Source of the DNA: an uncultured Oscillospiraceae bacterium
Lineage (GTDB): Bacteria > Bacillota > Clostridia > Oscillospirales > Oscillospiraceae
Direction: 5' to 3'
Assembly: GCA_904395865.1 (NCBI GenBank)
Contig: CAJFNY010000049.1
Location: 1 to 56,754, forward strand
Length of the DNA stretch: 56,754 bases
The first letter of the stretch is position 1. Each line of letters begins with the position of its first letter. Below, one piece after another: positions 26,602 through 35,127 of this stretch. The notes beneath the pieces were generated by a model, which was given only the letters and a program-made list of their open reading frames with translations, did no database searches and was not told the origin of the DNA. Position numbers and translations under genes: made by a program.

Positions 26602-27495
26602 TCATTCCCGCCGTCGTGGCAGGGTCACGGCGAAGGCGACGCCGTCGCCGGTGTTTTCCGCCCGGCACGTGCCGCCGTGGCGGGTGATGACGCTCCGGAC
26701 GATGGCCAGCCCCAGCCCCACGTGGACCTGGCCGCCGCGGACACGGGCCTCGTCCGCCCGGTAGAACCGTTCCCACAGCCGCGGCAGCCGGTCCTCCGGG
26801 ATCTCATCCCCCTGGTTGGCCACGGTCAGGCAGATCTGCTCCCCAACCGCCTCCAGGCGCACCGCCACGGTCCCGCCCGGCGGCGTGTGGGCCGCGGCGT
26901 TGCTCAGCAGGTTCTCCACCGCCGCGGTCAGGGCGCGGGCGTCGCCGGTGACGGGCCACGCGCCCGCCAGCACGGCCGCCACGATCCACAGCGAGACGCG
27001 GCTGAAGGCCTGCAGGCTGCTCTCCACCGAGGCCACCAGGACCCACAGCAGCACGTACCGCGTCTCCCCCTGGTGGGAGAACGTCCCGGCCAGGCTCAGC
27101 TGGGCGTCCTCGTCGCTGCGGGCCGGCAGCTCCACGGCCTCCGGCGTCTCGGAGAACGTCACGCCGCTCTCACCGTCCGGGAAGCGCGGCAGCGCGCCGA
27201 ACGCCTCGTGCATGGCCCGGGTGGTATACAGCAGGCGGCCGTCGCCGTCGTAGATGGCCACGCGGATGTTCTGCACGTCCTCGCCCTCCCGCAGCAGCTC
27301 AAAGAGCACGGCCGTGTCGTCGGTATAGTTGGCGCGGATGTAGGAGAAGAACGTCTCCATCTCCGCCTTCTTCTGGCCCAGGAAGTACGCCCGGGCCAGA
27401 GACGTGCCGAACAGCAGCTGCACGCCGGCCACGATCAGCAGCAGCGCCGCGCACAGGCCCAGCAGCCACGCGCGGATGGAACGGGCCCGCCTCAC
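26602..27495 (-). CDS. Truncated VanS-like sensor histidine kinase lacking HAMP and phosphoacceptor domains
   Basis: A 297-residue protein, against about 450-480 for full kinases. A first membrane helix (AWLLGLCAALLLIVAGVQLL), an external sensor domain (residues about 35-150, with YDGDGRLLYTTRAMHEAFG), and a second helix (VSLWIVAAVLAGA) are intact. At about residue 180 the sequence jumps straight to WPVTGDARALTAAVENLLSNAAAH, the start of the HATPase domain. The HAMP domain and the HisKA helices with the phosphoacceptor histidine are absent. The ATP-binding part is complete, with N box (about 194), RLWERFYRADEA and GLGLAIVRSV. The GTG start overlaps the regulator stop by 4 bases. It cannot autophosphorylate in the normal way. 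Confidence 0.85.
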   Translation of the reverse strand: MRRARSIRAWLLGLCAALLLIVAGVQLLFGTSLARAYFLGQKKAEMETFFSYIRANYTDDTAVLFELLREGEDVQNIRVAIYDGDGRLLYTTRAMHEAFGALPRFPDGESGVTFSETPEAVELPARSDEDAQLSLAGTFSHQGETRYVLLWVLVASVESSLQAFSRVSLWIVAAVLAGAWPVTGDARALTAAVENLLSNAAAHTPPGGTVAVRLEAVGEQICLTVANQGDEIPEDRLPRLWERFYRADEARVRGGQVHVGLGLAIVRSVITRHGGTCRAENTGDGVAFAVTLPRRRE

Positions 27496-28181
27496 GGCGC
27501 CGCCTCGAACTTGTAGCCGACGCCGTAGGCCGTCTGCAAGTAGCCGGCGTACGGCCCCAGCTTCAGCCGGAGGTTCTTCACGTGAGTGTCGACGGTCTGC
27601 TCGTCGCCGCTGTAGTCGTATCCCCAGACGCTGTCCAGCAGCTGCTCCCGGCTCAGGACGCGCCCCTGGTTGCACAGGAAGCAGTACAGCATGCCGAATT
27701 CCCGCCGCGTCAGCTCCAGGGGGCAGCCGCCGGCCTCCACCTTCCGCTGCTCCGGGACCATCGTCACGGCGCCGGCCGTCAGGATCTCCGGCGCCTTCGG
27801 CCCCGCCCGGCGCAGCACGGCCTCCATCCGCGCCAGCAGCACCGTCGTGGAGAAGGGCTTGGCCACGTAGTCGTCGGCCCCGCAGCGGAAGCCCTGGAGC
27901 TGGTCCGGCTCCTGGTCCCGGGCCGTCAGCAGGATCACCGGCAGGTCCGGCAGGCTGCCCCGCAGCTCCTGGAGGACGGAGAAGCCGTCGCCCTCGGGCA
28001 TCATCACGTCCAGCAGCAGCAGGTCGATCTCGTCCCGGTGGCGGAAGGCCAGCTCCAGCGTCTCCCGGCCGGTGCGGGCCGTCCGCACGAAGTAGCCGTT
28101 GGCCGACAGCAGATCCCGCAGCGCCCGGAGGATCCGCTCCTCGTCGTCCGCCACGAGCACGCACCGCTTCCGCTCGTACAT
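27492..28181 (-). CDS. OmpR/VanR-family response regulator
   Basis: A 229-residue regulator. The receiver (residues 1-120) has the acidic pair VADDEE, the phosphorylated aspartate in LLLLDVMMP and the lysine in YVAKPFS. The C-terminal winged helix (residues about 130-229) has LTRREFGMLYCFLCNQGRVLSREQLL and DEQTVDTHVKNLRLKL, ending VGYKF, like VanR. GGGGGA precedes the ATG. Its own kinase partner, encoded next, has lost the phosphoacceptor domain. It may control the adjacent exporter genes. Confidence 0.92.
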   Translation of the reverse strand: MYERKRCVLVADDEERILRALRDLLSANGYFVRTARTGRETLELAFRHRDEIDLLLLDVMMPEGDGFSVLQELRGSLPDLPVILLTARDQEPDQLQGFRCGADDYVAKPFSTTVLLARMEAVLRRAGPKAPEILTAGAVTMVPEQRKVEAGGCPLELTRREFGMLYCFLCNQGRVLSREQLLDSVWGYDYSGDEQTVDTHVKNLRLKLGPYAGYLQTAYGVGYKFEAAP

Positions 28182-28214
28182 GCGCCATTCCCCCCTGTCT
28201 CAAATGCTGTTCTC

Positions 28215-28244
28215 ATTATAAAATCCGCCCGCCGCCCTTGTCAG
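28215..28244 (-). promoter_or_regulatory. Promoter of the two-component operon
   Basis: On the minus strand CTGACA (28239-28244) and TATAAT (28215-28220) are 18 bases apart, 34 bases before the start codon of the regulator. Confidence 0.6.
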
Positions 28245-28262
28245 CCGGCGCGGCGGGCAGCG

Positions 28263-28293
28263 AAAAGCCCCGCGCCGCAAAGGCGGCGCGGGG
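28263..28293 (-). terminator. Terminator of the liv-type catabolic operon
   Basis: CCCCGCGCCGC and GCGGCGCGGGG form an 11-bp stem around AAAG, followed by GCTTTT on the minus strand. It marks the 3' end of the aroE-like gene. Confidence 0.85.
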
Positions 28294-28314
28294 AATGTGC
28301 TGCAGGAGGAGGGC

Positions 28315-29178
28315 TCAGGCCAGGGCCTCTTCCAGGGCGCGGTACATCACGTCCTTGTCAGGCTTCATGCCGGTCCACATCTCGATGTTCAGCGCGGCCT
28401 GGTTGATGAGCATGCCCGCGCCGCTGGCGCAGGGGATGCCGCGGCGGCGCATCTCGCGGATCAGGGCCGTCTCCGTGGGGTTCGGAATGACGTCCTGCAC
28501 GAACATGTCCTTCGTGATCGTGTCCAGGTCGAAGTTGGGGATGGCGTCCACGTTGGGGTACAGGCCCACGGAGGTGGCGTTGACCACGATGTCCGTGTCG
28601 GCCGGGATCGGGAACTTGCCGACCCAGTCGCAGTAGTCGGCCTCGACCTTCGTGTTCTTCCGGAGGATCTCCAGCAGGGAATCGCCCAGGGCGCGGTCCT
28701 CAGGACGGTTCACGATGGTCAGATGGCCGGCGCCGGCCAGGGCCAGCTCCACGCAGATGGCGCGGGACGCGCCGCCGGCGCCGAACACCATCACGCGCTT
28801 GCCCTTGACGTCCACACCGTTGGAGGCCAGGGACATCATGAAGCCCTTGCCGTCGGTGTTCTCGCCGAAGAGGCGGCCGTTGTCGTTGACGATCATGTTG
28901 ACGGCGCCGATGAGCTTGGCGCTCTCGGAGATCTCATCCAGGTACTTCATGACCTCGATCTTGTGGGGGATGGTGCAGTTGATGCCGCGCATCTTGAAGG
29001 CCTTGAGGCCGTTGATGGCGTTCTCCAGCTGGTCCTTGTCCACGTCGAGGGTCAGGAAGTGCCACCGCTCCAGGCCCATGGCCTGGAAGGCCGCGTCCTG
29101 GATCACGACGCCGGGGTTCTCCGCCACAGGCTGGCCGAACACGCCCACCAGATGATCGAGATAGTTTTGCTCTTTCAT
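28315..29178 (-). CDS. Shikimate dehydrogenase (AroE) family protein, atypical
   Basis: A 287-residue NAD(P)-dependent dehydrogenase. The catalytic lysine (Lys73 in NCTIPHK), Asn94 (GAVNM), Asp109 (ENTDGKG), the nucleotide loop VMVFGAGGASRAI and the C-terminal MLINQAALNIEMWTG match AroE/YdiB. The N-terminal substrate loop, which in AroE reads HSxSP with two serines gripping the carboxylate of shikimate, is instead AENPGV here (Asn21 and Gly23 replace the serines). The NADP-selecting arginine patch is not clear (VNRPED). It is the last gene of a catabolic operon with an ABC importer, so it more likely oxidises an imported compound than makes aromatic amino acids. The real substrate is unknown. 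Confidence 0.85.
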   Translation of the reverse strand: MKEQNYLDHLVGVFGQPVAENPGVVIQDAAFQAMGLERWHFLTLDVDKDQLENAINGLKAFKMRGINCTIPHKIEVMKYLDEISESAKLIGAVNMIVNDNGRLFGENTDGKGFMMSLASNGVDVKGKRVMVFGAGGASRAICVELALAGAGHLTIVNRPEDRALGDSLLEILRKNTKVEADYCDWVGKFPIPADTDIVVNATSVGLYPNVDAIPNFDLDTITKDMFVQDVIPNPTETALIREMRRRGIPCASGAGMLINQAALNIEMWTGMKPDKDVMYRALEEALA

Positions 29179-29180
29179 GG

Positions 29181-30452
29181 CTAAACAGTCCTTTCTTTCG
29201 TCATCAGGTCGAGAATGACCTGATCGGTCTCGTGCATGCCCTGGCTGGCCATGCAGCCTACGGCGTCGATGGTGCGCTCCACCGAGTCCATGACGATGCC
29301 CTCGCCGGACCGGAAGCCCCGGTCGGACATGGCCAGCTTGTGGGCCATGATGGCGCTCTCCAGGCTCGTGGCGATCTTGGCGGCGCAGGAGGGCTTGGCG
29401 CCGTCGCAGACGATGCCGGAGGCCGTGGCGACGGAGTTGGTCAGCGTCTCCTCGATCTGCGCCAGGGTGCCGCCGGCCAGATACGTCATGGCGCAGCCGC
29501 TGCCCGTGGCGGCGCAGACGACGCCGCAGTAGGCCGACAGGCGGCCGATGCCGGACTTCAGGTGGATGGCGATGAGGTTCGAGAGGGCCAGGGCCCGCAG
29601 GAGCCGGTCCTCGCAGATCTCATTGAGCCGGGCGTAGACGATGACCGGCAGGGACGCCGTGGCGCCCTGGTTGCCGCTGCCGGAGACGATGACCACCGGC
29701 AGGTTGCAGCCGCTCATGCGTGCGTCGCTGGCGGCGGCCGCATACGCCTGCAGGAACTTGCCCTGGTCGAAGTAGAGCTTGCCCACGTTGACGCCCCAGG
29801 CGTTCTTCAGGCCCTCCTCGGCGATCTTCATGTTGCATTCGATCTGCTTGCCGAGGATGGGGCGGATGTCCTCCAGGTCGCACGTGTCGGCGAAGTCGAC
29901 GATGTCCCGGACCGTCAGGCAGCTGTGGTCGGTGCAGCCATCCTCGGCCTTGCCCGTGTCGTCGGCCTGGAACAGCACCTGGCCGTCCTTCTCGATGCGG
30001 ACGATGTGCGTGTGGGCGTTCTTCAGCTCCACCAGGACGCGGTGGTCGCCGGCGATGGCCTCCACGATCAGGTGCAGCGCCTCGGGGCTCTGGAGCAGGC
30101 GGACGGTGCAGAAACCGGCGGCCAGGAGACGCTTCGTCTCCTCCAGCGCGCCCTCCGGCATGTCCAGCAGGACCTCCAGGCTCTTGTCGGCATTGCCGCC
30201 GACGCAGCCCAGCACGGCCGCCGCGTCGACGCCCCGCAGGTCGCCGCCGTTGGGGATGTAGACGCCCATGGCGTTCTTGATGAGGTTGCCGCTGGCCTGG
30301 ACCTCCAGCCGCTCCGGCATCCGGCCCAGGACCTTCCGGGCCGTGGCGGCGGTGTAGGCGATGGCGATGGGCTCGGTGCATCCGCCGGCGGGGACCAGCT
30401 CCTCCCGGAGGATGTTCAGGTAGAGGGAATAGTTCTGATGTGTCTTCTGCAT
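29181..30452 (-). CDS. L-cysteine desulfidase/serine dehydratase-alpha-like family protein (UPF0597)
   Basis: A 423-residue protein of the UPF0597 family (CyuA/YhaM), iron-sulfur enzymes that break down L-cysteine to pyruvate, sulfide and ammonia and resemble the alpha subunit of serine dehydratase. Cys motifs with likely cluster ligands are GGCTEPIA near the N-terminus, GSGCAMT and CDGAKPSCAAKI. The glycine-rich part VIVSGSGNQGATASLPVI is characteristic. AAGGA precedes the ATG. It sits between a URO-D-like methyltransferase and an AroE-like dehydrogenase in one operon, so its actual substrate may be a related beta-eliminable amino acid. Confidence 0.85.
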   Translation of the reverse strand: MQKTHQNYSLYLNILREELVPAGGCTEPIAIAYTAATARKVLGRMPERLEVQASGNLIKNAMGVYIPNGGDLRGVDAAAVLGCVGGNADKSLEVLLDMPEGALEETKRLLAAGFCTVRLLQSPEALHLIVEAIAGDHRVLVELKNAHTHIVRIEKDGQVLFQADDTGKAEDGCTDHSCLTVRDIVDFADTCDLEDIRPILGKQIECNMKIAEEGLKNAWGVNVGKLYFDQGKFLQAYAAAASDARMSGCNLPVVIVSGSGNQGATASLPVIVYARLNEICEDRLLRALALSNLIAIHLKSGIGRLSAYCGVVCAATGSGCAMTYLAGGTLAQIEETLTNSVATASGIVCDGAKPSCAAKIATSLESAIMAHKLAMSDRGFRSGEGIVMDSVERTIDAVGCMASQGMHETDQVILDLMTKERTV

Positions 30453-30462
30453 GGTAGAATCC

Positions 30463-31554
30463 TTACTTCTGGCCGTCCTTGATCTCCTGGCCGACTTCCT
30501 CCATGACCTCCTCCCACAGCGGGAAGCGGGGCAGGGAGCCGATGCCCCAGCCGCAGCCGCCGGAGAGGATGACCTTCGGGCCGGCGTCGCGGACGGCCTG
30601 CCAGACCTTGGCCTTGATGCGGGCCTTGATCTCGGCGCGGTTGGAGCCGCTCAGGTCGGAGGGGGACTTGATCATGATGGAGAGATCCTTGTAGCTGCCG
30701 TTGACGGAGTGGTTCAGGCCGCCCACCAGGACACGGTCGGTCAACTGGCGCATCTCCTTCATGGAGTGGTGCACCGGGTCCTGATCGGCCCAGTTGAACG
30801 CCTCCACCGGGTAATCCAGGAACCACTCGCTCAGGGCGGCGTCGCCGTGGCACACGTGGGCCATGTTGAACCACGTCTTGTCCTTGACCTTGTTGATGTT
30901 CTCGATGTCGTACTTCTTGGCGTACTCCTCGAACATCTCGCGGCCCATGAGCCCGGCCATACCGGCCTGGTAGCCCAGGAAGAAGCCGTCGGCGCCGGCC
31001 TTGACGAACTCCTCCATGAGCAGCTCATTCGTCTCGTTGACGACCTCCAGGCCCATGCGGGCGTACTTCTCAGAGTACTTGAAGTGGGCCACGATGGTGT
31101 CCTGGCGGAAGAAGCCGCCGGTCATCTCGCCCATCCAGATGAAGGGGCTGAACACCGTGGGCAGGATCGGCACGTCGCCCTGGAAGTAGTCGGCAATGCG
31201 CTTGACGGCCTCGATCTCACGGGCAAAGACGCCGGTCTTCATGCTGGGGACCTTGAGCTTGGCCCACTCGTGGGGATCGTTGATGGCGTTGACCTCCACG
31301 TTCTGCCACGTCTCGTCGAGGATGAAGTCGGCGTCCTTCAGCTTCTGGCCGAAGGCCTCGGGGAAGTACATGCCGTTGGGCATGACCTTGATGAAGTCGA
31401 AGTGGTAGGCATTCTGGTAGTCGATGGTGGCGCGGGCAAAGTCCTTGGCATCCCGGTCGACCAGGTTCATGTGGGGACCCCAGGCCGCGAAGGCGGGGCG
31501 GTCGAGAATCTTGCCCTCCAGGGCAGCCTGAACCCGTTGCTTGTGCGTAATCAT
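30463..31554 (-). CDS. Uroporphyrinogen decarboxylase-fold methyltransferase (MtaA/MtbA-like)
   Basis: A 363-residue TIM-barrel protein of the URO-D superfamily. It is not a haem enzyme: there is no other tetrapyrrole gene nearby, and His233-x-Cys235 (MAHVCHGDA) together with Cys334 (SGGCGWG) reproduce the H-x-C...C zinc site of methylcobamide methyltransferases such as MtaA and MtbA. Such enzymes move methyl groups between a corrinoid protein and a thiol or folate. No corrinoid protein or activator is in the window. The start at MITHKQRV has GGAGGA upstream. It lies 118 bases after livF and 11 before the desulfidase-like gene. Confidence 0.82.
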   Translation of the reverse strand: MITHKQRVQAALEGKILDRPAFAAWGPHMNLVDRDAKDFARATIDYQNAYHFDFIKVMPNGMYFPEAFGQKLKDADFILDETWQNVEVNAINDPHEWAKLKVPSMKTGVFAREIEAVKRIADYFQGDVPILPTVFSPFIWMGEMTGGFFRQDTIVAHFKYSEKYARMGLEVVNETNELLMEEFVKAGADGFFLGYQAGMAGLMGREMFEEYAKKYDIENINKVKDKTWFNMAHVCHGDAALSEWFLDYPVEAFNWADQDPVHHSMKEMRQLTDRVLVGGLNHSVNGSYKDLSIMIKSPSDLSGSNRAEIKARIKAKVWQAVRDAGPKVILSGGCGWGIGSLPRFPLWEEVMEEVGQEIKDGQK

Positions 31555-31671
31555 CGTTGGTTCCTCCGTTTCTTCATTTACCATTTACCAATTATTCTGG
31601 CGGTTGATTATCCCAGTTGGGACTGCTGGCAAACGCACGGTACCATACGTTTGTCAGCAAGCGCAACCAAA

Positions 31672-32383
<712 letters not shown>

Positions 32384-32391
<8 letters not shown>

Positions 32392-33145
32392 CCTTTCCCA
32401 GATACGCCTCGATCACGACGGGGTTGGTGCGCACCTGCTCCGGGGTCCCCTCGGCGATCAGGGCGCCGTCATTGAGGACGTACAGCCGGTCGCAGATGTT
32501 CATGACGAACTTCATATCGTGCTCGATCAGCAGGATCGTGTTGCCCATGTCCCGCAGCTTGTGGACCAGGTTCATCAGGTCCTCCGTCTCGATCTCGTTC
32601 ATGCCGGCCGCCGGCTCGTCCAGCAGCAGCAGCTTGGGATGGATGGCCAGGGCGCGGCAGATCTCCACCTTCCGCTGGTCGCCGTATGGCAGGCTGGTGG
32701 CCATTTCATACCGCACGTCGTACAGGCCGAACAGCTTCAGCAGCTCCTCCGCCTCGGCCTCCGCCTGGCGCATGACCTTCTTGGCCTTGCCGGGGATCAC
32801 GCGCTGGGCCAGCGACAGGCGCGTCTGCACGTGCATGCCGACCATGACGTTGTCCAGCACCGTCATCTTCTGGAACAGGCGGATGTTCTGGAACGTCCGG
32901 GCGAAGCCGTGGGCCGTGATCCGGTAGGGACGCCAGCCGGTGATGTCCGTGCCCAGCATGCGGACGCGGCCCTCGGTGGGGCGGTACATGCCGGTGATGC
33001 AGTTGAAAAGGGTGGTCTTTCCGGCGCCGTTGGGGCCGATGACGCCGACCACTTCGCCCTCATCCACGTGCATGGAGATGTCCTTCAGGGCGTCCAGGCC
33101 GCCGAAGCGCTGGATCACGTGTTCCGTTGCCAGGACCTCAGGCAT
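32384..33145 (-). CDS. livG: Branched-chain amino acid-type ABC transporter ATP-binding protein LivG
   Basis: A 253-residue ATPase. Walker A is GPNGAGKTT, and the LivG-specific insertion is seen in FARTFQNIRLFQKMTVLDNV. The signature is degenerate (LPYGDQRKVEI), which is normal for LivG. Walker B is LLLLDEPAAGMNE. The end is RTNPVVIEAYLG. The gene overlaps livM by 8 bases and livF by 8 bases, so the three are tightly coupled. Confidence 0.93.
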
Positions 33146-34157
33146 GGCGCTTCCCTCCCTTCTTCGTTTTCGCTTCCTTCTGCAGGCTCAGGCGCTGGCC
33201 GATGTACTTGAAGTTCACCGAGCCGAACAGGCCCTCGGGCCGCACCAGCATCAGCACCACCAGCAGCGCGCCGTAGATCAGCTGGCGGTACTCGGAGAAG
33301 CCGCGCAGCACCTCGGGCAGCACCGTCAGCACCGTGGCGCCCAGGAAGGAGCCGAACATGTTGCCCAGGCCGCCGAAGATGACCATGACGAGCATGTTGT
33401 TGGAGGCGTTGTTCGTGAAGATGCTCGGGTCGATGTAGCTGGAGTAGAGGGAATAGAAGCCGCCGGCCACACCGGCCAGCATCGAGGCGATGACGATGGC
33501 CGAAACCTTGTACTTGAACACGTTGATGCCCATGGCGCCGGCCGCCAGGTCGTCGTCGCGGACGGCCTGAATGGCGTAGCCCATGCGGGAGTGAACCACC
33601 TTGTGGACGATCCACGTGGTCAGCGCCACCAGCACCAGGATCGTGTAGAAGCTGGCCCGCTGGGAGGAGACCTCAAAGCCGAAGAGGTCCAGCCGCGGGA
33701 TGGCCATGATGCCCAGGGGGCCGTTCGTCAGGTCCATCCAGTTGATCTCGATGACGCGGATGATCTGACAGAAGACCATGGTCACGATGGTGAAATAGTA
33801 GCCCTTGAGCTTCATGACCGGCAGGCTCAGGATCAGGCCGAACAGTCCGGCGATCACCGCCGCCGCCAGGAGGCAGCCGATGCCGTTGAAGCCCAGGTTC
33901 TTGGCGAGAATTGCGGACGTATACGCGCCGATGCCCCAGAAGGCCGCGTGGCCGAAGGACATCTGGCCCAGGACGCCGGTCATCAGGTTCAGGCTGACGG
34001 CCAGCATGCAGTACATCAGGCACAGGATCGCGATCCGCATGACGTACCGGGACGTCACGATCCACGGGAAAGCCAGGGCGATCACTGCGACTGCAATCAT
34101 CAGGGGCAGCTTGTGCTTGACCAGCTGGATACTCAGTTTTTCAATCACAGTCGTCAC
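33138..34157 (-). CDS. livM: Branched-chain amino acid-type ABC transporter permease LivM
   Basis: A 339-residue inner-membrane permease with about nine helices. LivM features are SLNLMTGVLGQMSFGHAAFW near residue 60, YTIVTM-like strands before the cytoplasmic loop, and AVRDDDLAAGAMGINVFKYK, the ATPase-contacting loop. A C-terminal basic tail (KTKKGGKRH) follows the last helix. It starts with GTG one base after the livH stop and overlaps livG. Confidence 0.92.
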   Translation of the reverse strand: MTTVIEKLSIQLVKHKLPLMIAVAVIALAFPWIVTSRYVMRIAILCLMYCMLAVSLNLMTGVLGQMSFGHAAFWGIGAYTSAILAKNLGFNGIGCLLAAAVIAGLFGLILSLPVMKLKGYYFTIVTMVFCQIIRVIEINWMDLTNGPLGIMAIPRLDLFGFEVSSQRASFYTILVLVALTTWIVHKVVHSRMGYAIQAVRDDDLAAGAMGINVFKYKVSAIVIASMLAGVAGGFYSLYSSYIDPSIFTNNASNNMLVMVIFGGLGNMFGSFLGATVLTVLPEVLRGFSEYRQLIYGALLVVLMLVRPEGLFGSVNFKYIGQRLSLQKEAKTKKGGKRHA

Positions 34158-34158
34158 C

Positions 34159-35037
34159 TCACACCTTGTTGATGGCCTTCTTGCCGAACAGTCCGTTGGG
34201 CATCACCAGCAGCACGAGAATCAGGATCGTGAACGAGATGGCGTCGCGGTAGCCGCTGCTGATGTAGGCCGAGACCATGGTCTCCACCACGCCCAGGACG
34301 ATGCCGCCCACCACAGCGCCGGGCAGAATGCCCACGCCGCCGAGGATGGCCGAGGCGAAGATCTTCGTGCCGATGGACGAGCCCATGGCCGTGTCGATGC
34401 TCCGGTAGTACATGGCGACCATGGTGCCGGCGATGCAGGCCAGGAAGCCGCTGATGATGAACGTCAGGGAGATGACGCGGTTCGTGTCGATGCCCATGAG
34501 CTTGGCCGCGTCCTGGTTCTGGGCGATGGCCGTCATGGCCTTGCCGATCTTCGTCCGGTAGACGATGATCGACAGGGCGATCATCAGGACGCACGCCACG
34601 ATGAGGATGATGATCTGGGTCCAGGTGACGACGGCGCTGCCGATGTGGACGCTGCCGAAGTCCAGGAAGTTCTCGAACATCTTCGAGTCGGTGCCGCAGA
34701 ACACCATGATGGCGTTGTCAATGACCATGGACATGCCCAGGGTCGTGATGAGGCCCGAGAGCTTCGGCGCGTGCTTTTTGCGCAGCTGGCGCAGGGCAAA
34801 GCGGTCGATGCTCCAGCCCAGCACGCCCGTGATCACAATGCTCAGGGCAAAGGCCACGAAGAAGTTCATACCGGTCCCCGCGTACAGCAGCCAGGTGACG
34901 TAGGCGCCGAACATGTACAGCGAGCTGTTGGAGAAGTTCGTCAGCTCCAGGACGCCGAAGATCATCGTGAATCCGATTGCCACCAGCGCATACGTACTGC
35001 CGATGGTGATGCCGTTGATAATCTGTTGTAAAAGCAA
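34159..35037 (-). CDS. livH: Branched-chain amino acid-type ABC transporter permease LivH
   Basis: A 292-residue permease with about eight helices. The opening LLQQIINGITIGSTYALVAI and the loop IAQNQDAAKLMGIDTNRVIS are characteristic of LivH. A TTG start is chosen because TAGGAGGG is 8 bases upstream and no in-frame ATG or GTG is close. A stem-loop separates it from the binding-protein gene, which may lower permease expression relative to the binding protein. Confidence 0.92.
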   Translation of the reverse strand: MLLQQIINGITIGSTYALVAIGFTMIFGVLELTNFSNSSLYMFGAYVTWLLYAGTGMNFFVAFALSIVITGVLGWSIDRFALRQLRKKHAPKLSGLITTLGMSMVIDNAIMVFCGTDSKMFENFLDFGSVHIGSAVVTWTQIIILIVACVLMIALSIIVYRTKIGKAMTAIAQNQDAAKLMGIDTNRVISLTFIISGFLACIAGTMVAMYYRSIDTAMGSSIGTKIFASAILGGVGILPGAVVGGIVLGVVETMVSAYISSGYRDAISFTILILVLLVMPNGLFGKKAINKV

Positions 35038-35052
35038 GTTGCATTCCCTCCT

Positions 35053-35094
35053 AAAAGCTCTGCAGCACCTGCAACCACGGAGCAGGTGCTGCAG
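35053..35094 (-). terminator. Attenuator-like hairpin between the binding protein and permease genes
   Basis: CTGCAGCACCTGC and its perfect complement enclose a 9-base loop, followed on the minus strand by AGCTTTT. It looks like a partial terminator that would leave the binding-protein message in excess. Confidence 0.7.
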
Positions 35095-35127
35095 ATTGAT
35101 GCGCGGGTGGAATTGGATTTTAGAAGC

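Noticed and set aside
30463..31554. HemE (haem biosynthesis)
   Set aside because: No haem genes are nearby, and the H-x-C...C zinc pattern indicates a methyltransferase-type URO-D protein.
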